Assembly (NCBI RefSeq): GCF_016808335.1
Contig: NC_053147.1
Span: forward strand, 68,570,960-68,634,959
Source of the DNA: Panicum virgatum
Lineage: Eukaryota > Streptophyta > Magnoliopsida > Poales > Poaceae
DNA length: 64,000 nucleotides
Reading direction: 5' to 3'
Position 1 is the first letter of the stretch. Every line of letters begins with the position of its first letter. Both the position numbers and the translations under genes were made by a program. Below, piece by piece: positions 12,309 to 20,891 of the stretch. The notes under the pieces were generated by a model, which was not told the origin of the DNA, did no database searches, and saw nothing but the letters and a program-made list of their open reading frames with translations.

Positions 12309-13768
12309 TCATGGGGGTGGCGCAGCTCCACCGACCGCGGCGATAGCAGACTGGTCAGCGCAGCTCAGCCCAGCCGCCTTGGCGAGACAGCGGAGGTCGA
12401 GAGCGCCGAGGGGGTTCTTGCATTTGAGGATCTTGCGGCCGGTCACGTGCTTCTGCAGAGCTGGGGAGCAGGCGGCAAGGCACTCACGAAGAGCCTTGCG
12501 TTGCACGGCTTTACTGGTGACATCGATGAACAATCCTTTGTCAAGGTTTGCCAGGCGAGAGCTGTTGCGAGTGGGCAGGGCAGTGGTGGAGGAGCGCGGG
12601 CGGCGACCACGGCCGCGGTGTTCCAGGGCAAGCACGTGAGAGGGGGTGGCGGGTGTAGCAGGGGAGGGTGGCGGCGGTGGTGGGGAGTGGTCGGGCGATG
12701 ATGGGTGCCATGGCAGAGCGAGAGGGGTGGGGAGTGGTGGGCTGTGGATGGCGGCGAGGCGTGCAGGCGGGGGTAGGAGGGTGAGGATGGGCTGCGAGAA
12801 GAGGGGAGAGCGAGCCGAAGGAAGGCCGCGCGGAGGATGCCGTCCACCTCGTCGAGCCCGATCTGGTGGCCCAGCCCAGCATGGAAGCCGCCAAAGCCGG
12901 CAGGCAGGACACCAAAACGGGGGCCGAGGAGCGACCCAGGAAGGGGAGCGTCAGCCCCGTGGAAGCCCATGTCGCCAGTGGGTGGCGGACGGCGAAAGAA
13001 GGGGCGCAGGCGGCCCGCGTCATCAAGCAGTTCCACCCGCGGCCACACCCGCAGGGTTTGCACCTGGAAGGAAGTGCCCAGGCGATCCGGGTTGCCGAGG
13101 AAAATGTCGTCCGGCAGGAGCCCCTCGTGGTGGCGCTCGAGCACGACACGGATGGAGGAGCAGTCCGCGGGCTCGCCATCCGGGTCGTTGGGGTCGTCGG
13201 GGAGGCAGTCGGGGTCGATCTCGACGACGTTGACAAGCTTGTGGAAGGCAGCACGGATGCCAGCCGGGCTCCAGTGTTGGTCCGAGAACTCCGTGGCCAC
13301 CACCGCAGCCAGGCATGGCGGGTGGATGGTGAACCGGTTCCCGCCCTCCTCCGAGCGCTCCAGCGTGATATTGCCGCCGTCATGGATGATGGGCGACATG
13401 TCGACGACGGCGTCGCGCTCAGCCCTAGAGCGGAAACGTATGCCCATGGAGCCGCGGGAGGAGGGGAAGAGGCGGAAGTGCACCGCATTGGCAATAGAGA
13501 GGATGGCGGAGCGGATGTAGGGGGCCGGGTTGACAGTGGGCGCCTCCGAGTTGATGAAGACGTAGGCGGTGCGGTGCATCCTGGCAAGGTTGCCAGGAGG
13601 CATCCAGAGGACGTCGTCGTCCATGGCGGCGTAGCCGGTGAGGGACGGGGGGCGGTCGGGGGAGCCAAAGGAGTTGACGGACTCGATGTCGCTGGAGTCG
13701 TAGGCAACGTCCGGAGGGGCGTCAACTGGTGGAGGGGGCTGGACTGGCTGGCGAACAAGCAGTGGCAA
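12309..13768 (-). pseudogene. LINE ORF1-like protein, frameshifted
   Basis: From the ATG at 13768 the frame encodes an acidic proline-rich leader, a folded-looking region (AYVFINSEAPTVNPAPYIRS through FQVQTLRVWPRV) of the kind found in grass LINE ORF1 proteins, and a basic proline/histidine-rich tail. The expected C-terminal motif (SRLANLDKGLFIDVTSKAVQRKALRE, here 12635-12309) lies in another frame, so a shift occurs at about 12540. It directly precedes ORF2. ORF1 proteins bind element RNA, but no RNA-binding motif can be proved here. GC-rich overlapping frames on the plus strand are shadows. Confidence 0.6.
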
Positions 13769-14221
13769 GGCGGCGGGAGGCGGCGAGCGGCCGCGGTCCT
13801 CCCGGGCAGCGGCAACCGAGGCGGGTGCGGAGCGCGGGCGCGTGGGCGAGGAGGTGGTGTGGATCTCCAGGAGGGGGAGAGGGAGGGGGTGGGTGTCGTA
13901 GGGTGGAGGGGGCGGGCAGGGGCAGGGGGAGGTGGACGCTGGAGGCGAAGGGCGCTGGAAGTCAGGTGGTGAGCGGCTGGAGGAGGCAATGAGGTGCAGC
14001 GGGTCGAAAGCGGAGGGGAAGGACGCATGGGTGACGAGAGGGCTCAGTGGAGGAGCTGCGGTAGGCGGGGAAGGGGTGGTGGCAGCGAGGTGGTCGCTGT
14101 CCTGCGGTGAGAAAGGGACGGCGGCAACAGGAGTGCGTCCAGCGGGGATAGGGATGGTAGGGCGTCGGGACCAAGGGGTCGCCCGGCGAGGCGGCCATTG
14201 GCGGCATCAAAAGGAAAATAG

Positions 14222-14567
14222 TATTCTTCAGTAATTGGTCTTCTTACGAAGAGGGCAAAGAGGTTGTTTCTTCTTGCTCTCTTTTTCTATTCCTCTGACA
14301 CGGCACATAGCATTTCTCCTAGAAACACGCCGGTTGTTTGAACGGGCTGGCCGTGTACCATGTAAAAGTGTCGCCAACACTTCTCTAGGCATGATTGATG
14401 TACAGTCACCAACATAACAACTTGCCGCCCTATCACCTGCCGTCTTGGTGATCACAAAGCATCCCGAAGGCAAGGCAGCCGCTGTGTCGATCGCTGCGCA
14501 GGTCAAAGTTGGGTGACGATGAAGCATGAGAAATCGGTAGTAAGCTGGACCTCGTGTCCAGCGGAGA
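14222..14567. other. Unassigned sequence between LINE and PP2 fragment
   Basis: Neither strand gives a translation I recognise. By position it could be the decayed N-terminal (F-box) part of the PP2 gene that follows, but no F-box motif is visible. Confidence 0.3.
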
Positions 14568-14745
14568 CTGTGGCTGGACAGGGCGAGCGGCGCCAGGTGC
14601 TACGTGCTGTCTGCTTAGATTAGATTTCATTTTAATGATAGCTAGGATCGTCCTGATCAGCTAGGCAGCTACATCGACGCTGCAATATCTTCTTTCATCC
14701 GATTCGGCGTTCCTGGGGTGCAAAATTTAAGTCACTAATTTAAGT

Positions 14746-15267
14746 CACTACTATAGAACAGATTTTTTTTTGTTCCAGAAGATTTGTCCCGACTGTCTTT
14801 GGATCCGGGACAATAGATGGCTTTTGTCCCGAGAACAACGACTAGCCGGGCCAGCGGGAGGGGGACAGGGGCCTTTTGTCCCAGTTAGAAGCACCCGGGG
14901 GGGACAGGGGTCTTTTGTCCTGGTTGGTAACACCAACCCGGACTAAAGGGTAACCATTTTGTCCCGGTTGGTGTTACCAACTCGGACAAAAATCACATCC
15001 ACGTGATAGTTCGAAAGAAAATTATTCTATACTGAGTCACATGTTCTATTTAGGTGAGTTGGTAAGGAAATCATGTACTAGACAAGAGGTCTTGGGATCG
15101 AATCCCGCGGGATGCAAAAAAAAAATAGCGTGTGGGACATTTAGTCCCGGTTCTGCCACCCGAGACAAAAGCCTCCAGCCTTTTGTCCCGGAAGGCAAAT
15201 CCCGGTTCCAAAACCGGGACAAATGGTCATTTAGAACCGGGACAAAAAAGCCGGATTTGTTGTAGTG
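14746..15267. mobile_element. Non-autonomous CACTA MITE (522 bp) in the PP2 intron
   Basis: It starts CACTACTATAGAAC and ends GGATTTGTTGTAGTG, with AGT target duplications at 14743-14745 and 15268-15270. Subterminal TTTTGTCCCGG/CCGGGACAAA repeats occur at both ends. The paralogous site near 33150 reads aatttaagttgcag without the insert, which confirms both borders. It codes for nothing but holds a tRNA-like segment. Confidence 0.92.
15049..15115 (+). other. tRNA-like segment inside the CACTA MITE
   Basis: TAGGTGAGTTGG resembles the RNA polymerase III A box, and GGGATCGAATCCC at 15094-15106 matches a B box with its T-arm stem, at tRNA-like spacing. No clean acceptor stem or anticodon arm can be folded, so it is a relic or a SINE-like head, not a working tRNA gene. 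An A run follows directly. Confidence 0.5.
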
Positions 15268-15272
15268 AGTTG

Positions 15273-15732
15273 CAGGGTTTACGAATCCGACCGGTCCGGT
15301 CAAACCGACGGGCTCCGATTCCGGTATACCGGACCGGTTTGACCGGAAACCGGTCCAAACCGGTTGGATTCAAATTTGAATTCAAAAGCCCTAGTGCTAC
15401 CGGTTTTGACCGGTTTACTGGCCGGTTTGACCGGTTTACCAAGTGGGCATTAATGGGCCGTCCTATTTTTTTCTTTTTCTTTTTTGGTTTAACTTCAAAT
15501 GCCCAAAAAAATATGTTAAATGAACGAATTTTTGAAAAAAATTGACACCATTATATTCGTCGCACCTTGAAGTATTTTTAGAAAAGTTTTGAAATTTTTT
15601 CATCATTTTTAATTTAAATTTGAATTTTGAATTTGGGCCGGTTTGATACCGGCCCAAATCAAAATCGGTCCGGACCGATTTAACCGGTAACCGGTCAAAC
15701 CGGACCGGTTCCCACCGGTTTCGTTAACCCTG
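15273..15732. mobile_element. hAT-type MITE (460 bp)
   Basis: Inverted termini CAGGGTTTACGAATCC and (complement of the right end) CAGGGTTAACGAAACC are flanked by perfect 8-bp duplications GTGAGTTG at 15265-15272 and 15733-15740. CAGGG ends with 8-bp duplications are diagnostic of hAT elements. The interior is packed with CCGGTTTGACCGG-type palindromes. The left target copy overlaps the last three bases of the CACTA MITE, so the hAT element arrived second. Confidence 0.93.
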
Positions 15733-16364
15733 GTGAGTTGCAGGTACGTGGACGTGAGCAGGTCGAGTGCACGTAACTGGTCTACGGCGTCGCGGAGGGG
15801 CACCGCGGCCTGAGCTACCCGGACCAGGAGACGACGGTGGCGCTGGGCGGGGGACGCGTGGCGCCGGCGCGCAAGTTCAGGGCCGTGTCCCGCGGCACCG
15901 GCGACGAGGAGCGGGAGGACGGGTGGTCGGAGATGGGGTGGTACCAGAAACATGGGCTCATTGTCGAGGGCGTCGAATTTAGGCCCGTCAACTGATTTCC
16001 ACGGTTGAACCAAGGGAAATTTGAAACTATGCCCTCAATTAATTTGGCAAATAGTAGTAGATATCATGTATTGTTGGCATTTTAAAGTCAAGTGGTGTTT
16101 TCAGAAATTTCATGGCAACTTGTCTCAAACCAATGTTCATAGATAGAGATCATGTATTATGGTTAATTGTCTGATAACCGGAGCAAAGACAGTCGTCAGT
16201 TGAGTCGGTATAGGTGGACTAGAGCCAACCACAAAAAACCATGGGCACAGTATAGCACAAAAGCAAACATAACCATTTCGCAAAAAAGACAGAAACAAAA
16301 CACACCTCGATAATGATAAAATCATAAAAATATAAAATGTTCAAAAACAAATCATATATGACTT

Positions 16365-17430
16365 TGTCGTGGTGCTGCAACCACGGCCGGGTGGCGGAAG
16401 GCACCCGCCCTAGCCCAGAGGGTGTGTACTCGGGGGTTAGCTAGTCCCAGTTAGATTTCACTCAAGAACACGATGAACACAGCAAGATTTAGAGTGGTTC
16501 GGGCCGCCGGAGCGTAATACCCTACGTCCACTGTGTGTTGTATTGCCTCCCCACGAGAGTGTGAGAGCTGCGAGAGCTTGTGTCTGGCTGGAGATGTCCT
16601 GTGCACAGCGAGCGCCTCCCTTTTATATCTCAAGGGAGGCGCGTACATGGCTGCTGGGACCCCGACAAGTGGGCCCAGCTATGCGGTATAAAATATCGTA
16701 CTGTTCATCATTATGGCGTTGCAGGCAAAGGAGATCTTTCTCTGGATATCTTTGCCTGCTCTTGGAGTCTCCCGTTCAGCATGTCTTGGCGCTGTCTTGT
16801 CGGAACGGCGCCCGTCGTAGCCAGCGGCGTCGCCTGCCACGTAGCTGAACGGCCACGTAGCTGAACGGCTGTATAGGGAGCGGCGTAGGCGGCATGATGG
16901 AAAAGCGCCGTGCCGTCGTATCCATTTAATGCTTGAGACGGGCTCTGCGCGGGCGCGGCACAGGCGGCCGCACTGTGCGCCTTGGTAATACGCGGTGCAC
17001 AGCGGGGCCTGACAAAGGCTGTGCCGCGTGCTGCGGTGGCAGAGCACGCGTCAACCACCGCATTAAATGCGGTGGGTGGGCGAGTCCCCCTTGCAGAGGA
17101 CTCGCGCACGAGCCCGCGCCCGTGCCTCCGGGACACGTGGCAGCTCTGGACCCCCACACGGTAAGGGGGTCCGGATGGCGCAGGAGGTCCCGGACCCCTA
17201 TGGGGGTCCGAGGCCTCGGCTGTCGGCTCGGAGCTTCCCTTCCTTAGAGTCACGTGGCGTCTCCGGACCCATCCCCAGGCGGGGAATGGGTCCGGGGCCG
17301 TTGGCCTGATGAGGAAAGAGCCTGACCGGTGGGGCCTGGCTTCTCCGTCCTTACGCGTAGTTTTCGGATAACTACGCGGGTCCTTCCTTGCTGCAGTAAG
17401 AGTGGGTATCCCTGCTATAGGGTACCGACA
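16365..17430 (-). repeat. Gypsy 3' LTR (minus-strand element)
   Basis: It runs TGTCGTGG to GTACCGACA, 1066 bp, and pairs with 28024-29090. A GC-rich purine tract (complement of gtggcccccgggcccacc) lies just inside, at 17431-17450, as the likely polypurine tract. It contains the hairpin-embedded TATA box described separately. Confidence 0.95.
16613..16643 (-). promoter_or_regulatory. LTR TATA box in the loop of a perfect 11-bp palindrome
   Basis: GCGCCTCCCTT and its exact complement AAGGGAGGCGC enclose a 9-base loop whose minus-strand reading, with the adjoining stem bases, gives GATATAAAAGG, a good TATA box. The same structure occurs in the other LTR at 28271-28301. Confidence 0.65.
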
Positions 17431-17704
17431 GTGGCCCCCGGGCCCACCTTGGGGGAGGTACGAACCCACAGGTGGGGCCACTTTTGCAATTTGGCTCCAT
17501 TCAGTTTCAGCAGGGGCCTTGACTGGTTTGACCACCTATCGGGTTGGCTGCTGCCTCATCACATCGCAACGGCTTACTGACCATGGGCCCCACGCACAGT
17601 GGTTCACCTAGTCGTGCGCGCGACGTTCGGCATTGTTGCGGCCGGAGTAAACGTATCATTTACCACCGGCGCAGTTCCCGAAAAGCCCGGCCACGCCAGC
17701 CACT
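17431..17704 (-). other. 3' non-coding part of the Gypsy element
   Basis: GC-rich sequence between the polypurine tract and the inserted retrotransposon fragment. No recognisable coding sequence on either strand. Confidence 0.6.
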
Positions 17705-18958
17705 CCATACATTATGTCCATCATCAAGGTGAAGACTAGCTTCAGAGGATTATGTGAAAGTAAGCACACTCCTTTCAGGCCATTCAAGAATGACAATGCT
17801 TTTCTCTTTAGGCCTTTGACTCCCTTCCCTGGAGATGATATGGATGCCGAAGCACAAGGGCAAGATGATAGTGATGATGATGCTCATATGGGAGCAGCTG
17901 GAGCTCAGCATGCCATGCCACCACCGCATCCTCCAGCACAGCAGCAGTGGGCCCCTCCAGCTGGTTACTTTGACCCATACTTTGCATCCATGCACGAGAG
18001 CTTGTCCTCTCAGATTGCGGGGTTAGCTACAGATGCAGAATCAGATGAACCTCAACTTCCAGAACATGCAGCAGCAGATGTTCCAGCCCATGATGGCTCA
18101 GATGCAGGGGTTTCATGAGAGCTTACACTCAGACATAGCAGCTCTTGACTCACGTTTTGAGGATTTACTCTCTTCTGAGCAGTTTGAGCAGCTTGAGTAG
18201 AGACAGGAGCAGCTAGAGCAGCGTTTTGATGCTTTCAGCACAGCCTTCACAGGGTTTACTGATCATTTCTACTCAGTGTTTCCGGCTCCAGTGCCGCCTC
18301 CAGAGTTCTACCCGCACCAGCCATTCTACCCACCGCCACCTCCTCCACCAGCCGTTTGACCTTATTGGGAATTGATGCCAAGGGGGGAGAAGGAGCTTTG
18401 GAGTGCGAAGGAGCTTTGGAGTGCTTGATCTAGGGGGAGCTCATGGACTTCTAATGGAGATCATTCGTTTTCGGCTTCCGCTTGCCACTCTTGTTTATTT
18501 TGTGTCTTCCATGAACTCTATTTAAGACTTGTGTTTGGATTTGAACATTTGGTTTGTATTGTGTGATGAACTATGTTAGTTTATGCTACTCTTATCTATT
18601 TATGTTCATCTTGTGGTTGTGAGGTTGTGCTAACCATGTTAAAGTTCATATCATATATATCTTGTATCTTGTATGCCTCGATTTCCACTTGTAGGGAAAA
18701 CTCCGTCAAAAGTTTCAAATATATATATGTGTACTCGGTATTCATGAAAATTAATATGCACATATCAAGGGGGAGTTCTCTCTACTCATCGAACTTGGTG
18801 AATTTATTCATACCATATTCTGAAATTTTCAAGAAAATGAGTAAGTTCTTCCAAAGTTCAATTCCAAGTCCACCTTATGCCTAGTGTATAAAGTTGACTT
18901 GAAAACTTTTATCACTCCAAAATTTAGTGTTGTCATCAATTACCAAAAAGGGGGAGAT

Positions 18959-20643
18959 TGAAAGCATCTAGGCCCCTAATTCGAGTTTTGGTAATTAATG
19001 ACAACGGTTTGTGGATTAACGAATTCATTTGAGATAATGAGTATAGGTTGATCCACAAGTGAAAGAGATTTGGTTGTGAAGGTATGGAGTTTTGGAGATG
19101 ATAAGCAAAGCTCGGACTCAAGGCAAAGGTATAAAATAGGGTTTTTGCGTTTTACCGGTCACAAGGCGTTTAGTGGATGAAAAGTGACCGGATTTGTTGG
19201 ATAGATAGCCGTACTATCAAGAGTGGTTGTGTACTCATGCTTGACGGGTCTTTAGTGCCATTTTGCTCAAAATGTCTAGTTGCATGCATGAGGGCTAACG
19301 GCATTTTGAAAAGATTTGAAATAGACTAAGTTCGAGAGCTGACTGAGTAACGGCGGACAGTCCGCGCCTGAGGGGCGGACAGTCCGCGCCTGAGTTGCGG
19401 ACAGTCCGCGCCCGTTCCAGAGAGCTTGCAGAGGCTCTGGTGGGCTGGCGGACAGTCCGGCCCAGGTGGGCGGACGGTCCGCCACTGTATTTCAAATTTG
19501 TACCAGAAAGGGTGTCTAACTGGTGTGGGCTACAAAGTCGAACGGCGGACAGTCCGGCCATGGTGCGCGAACGGTCCGCCGGCTAATTTCAAATTTGTAC
19601 CAGAGAGGTTGTTTCTCTGGTTTGGGCTGAAAAGTTAAACTGCGGACGGTCCGCTTCTGAGGAGCGGACGGTCCGCAGGCTAATCTCAAAGTTGTTCCAG
19701 AGACGTTGTTAGTCTCTGGTGGGTTGGAACTCTTAACTGCGGACGGTCCGCCACTAGGGCGCGGACGGTCCGCCAGGGCTTAACGGCTAGTTCTGACACG
19801 CATTAAATGCACTCTGACTCACTGGTTTATAACGGCGGACAGTCCGGTTTTTGAACCGCGGACGGTCCGCGACTTCGCAGAAAAGAGTGTAACGGCTAGT
19901 TTTTGGAGGGATGTCTATATATACCCAATGCCCGGCCATTGGGTGTGTCTCTTGGCCATTTGGATAGCATTCTTGACACATTAGAGCTAAGGCATCCCTC
20001 TCTCACACACACTTGCTTAGAGATTGCATATTTGAGAGTGTGAGAGCTTCCTAGTGCATTGCATCAAGGTTTTGAGCTTTGTGGCATTAGGGAAACTTCA
20101 AGCAAGCGTCATCAACTTGTTACTCTTGGGAGTTGCCGCTCCCTAGACGGCTTGGAGAAGTGGATTTCGTGGAGCACCTCCAAGGAGATTGTTGAGGAGC
20201 CCCGATTTCGGTTGTGAGAGGTTTTGTGCTCACCTCACCGGAGTGGTGAAGAGCAACTCTAGTGGAATCGAGGTGTGGAGCGGTTCCTTGATTCAAGTCG
20301 GCTCAAGATCAAGAGGTTCTTGATAGAGGAGCGGTTGACTCTTGGAATCCACCTCAACGTGGATTAGGGGTGACCGGCAAATCATCGACACCACGGGATA
20401 ATTTCTTGTGTCAAGCTTGGTTACTTCTCTTGCTCTCTTTAATACTTGTTTTTACTTTGAGCAATTTACTTTACTAGAGCTTGATTTGTGACTTGTCACC
20501 CTAGGTTGCAAACCCATCTAGAGATAGTAATAGCATGACATAGGGCTTTCCTTTGTTACTAATTAAATTTCTCTAGTGTTATTGGTTTTAGATTTTAAAC
20601 CGCCTATTCACCCCCCCCTCTAGTCGGTGTTCTTGATCCTACA
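18959..20643 (+). repeat. LTR of the nested retrotransposon
   Basis: It begins TGAAAGCATCTAGG directly after a polypurine tract and ends GATCCTACA, giving TG...CA borders and 1685 bp. The U3-like part carries paired GCGGAC(A/G)GTCCGC palindromes; a TATA-like TATATATACCC lies at about 19916. Confidence 0.8.
19348..19872. repeat. Array of paired GCGGAC(A/G)GTCCGC palindromes
   Basis: About 13 copies of a 13-base palindrome, some decayed, occur mostly as pairs about 22 bp apart, the pairs repeating about every 95 bp. Between pairs lie inverted CCAGAG...CTCTGG blocks. The same architecture is seen at 48297-48720. Confidence 0.85.
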
Positions 20644-20753
20644 ACCCCGACAGGTGGGCCTGGGCCCCCATGTCCTGGACTGGGCGGTTAACACCAGGCG
20701 CGGGCGTCGCTTGGGTTCCGGCGACGGTTACGGGGTGCGCCGGTTGAGACGGG

Positions 20754-20762
20754 CTTTATAAT
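20754..20762 (+). promoter_or_regulatory. TATA box for the antisense ORF
   Basis: CTTTATAATGG lies about 140 bp before the probable start codon at 20892, in otherwise GC-rich sequence. It suggests that the antisense ORF has its own promoter. Confidence 0.5.
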
Positions 20763-20891
20763 GGGATGAACCGCATTCCGCGGTTACTTTCCCGCATTCG
20801 CCTTCTTCCTTCCAACCTTTGCGCCCCTTTGCCTTCGAACTTTCCTCGCCCCTTTCTCCCCCGTACAGGCTGCTTCTCACTCCACCGAGAG

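Larger units (their letters stand above)
11200..14220 (-). mobile_element. LINE (plant L1-like), missing its 3' reverse transcriptase region
   Basis: Read on the minus strand, an ORF1-like frame (about 13768 to 12309) is followed by the endonuclease start of ORF2 (12124 to 11201). The reverse transcriptase, the zinc-finger tail and the poly(A) are all absent: sequence after the endonuclease is unrelated within a few bases. Most LINE copies lose their 5' end, so loss of the 3' part points to a later deletion. The GC content is much higher than in the flanking CACTA sequence. Confidence 0.75.
14568..15993 (+). pseudogene. PP2-type (phloem protein 2) lectin-like gene, copy A, broken
   Basis: An exon remnant at 14568-14615 encodes LWLDRASGARCYVLSA, typical of F-box/PP2-B proteins just before the PP2 intron. 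The second exon starts after the acceptor at 15741-15743 and, across frameshifts and deletions, keeps GHRGLSYPDQETTVALGGG near its middle and a carboxyl end close to GLIVEGVEFRPVN. PP2 domains are carbohydrate-binding and in PP2-B proteins are linked to SCF ubiquitin ligases. Compared with copy B, two internal segments are deleted. The intron holds a CACTA MITE and a hAT MITE. No intact reading frame remains. Confidence 0.78.
17705..20643 (+). mobile_element. 5'-truncated LTR retrotransposon (probably Copia, SIRE/Maximus-like) nested in the Gypsy element
   Basis: The right part is one LTR, 18959-20643. It is preceded by the polypurine tract AAAAAGGGGGAGAT and by internal sequence with ATGCCAAGGGGGGAGAAGG-type motifs, common in the 3' region of grass Copia elements. 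Upstream (17714-18360) are broken frames encoding an acidic, methionine/proline-rich, coiled-coil-like peptide, perhaps the accessory ORF after pol. Gag, pol and the 5' LTR are absent, so the left limit is approximate. Gypsy sequence resumes at 20644. Confidence 0.65.

Noticed and set aside
12541..14028. Proline/serine/threonine-rich minus-strand frame of 495 codons and plus-strand frame 12866-13972
   Set aside because: Shadow frames of the LINE ORF1; the competing frame at 12443-13768 has the family-like motifs.
15049..15115. Functional tRNA gene
   Set aside because: A and B boxes are present but no acceptor stem or anticodon arm can be folded; reported only as tRNA-like.
16136..16404. Small hydrophobic minus-strand peptides near the Gypsy left border
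   Set aside because: Located in non-coding duplicated sequence and interrupted in copy B; no support for translation.
19348..19872. CRISPR-like reading of the repeated palindromes
   Set aside because: The window is a plant nuclear genome, the repeats are 13-bp palindromes with repeated spacers, and they sit inside an LTR.
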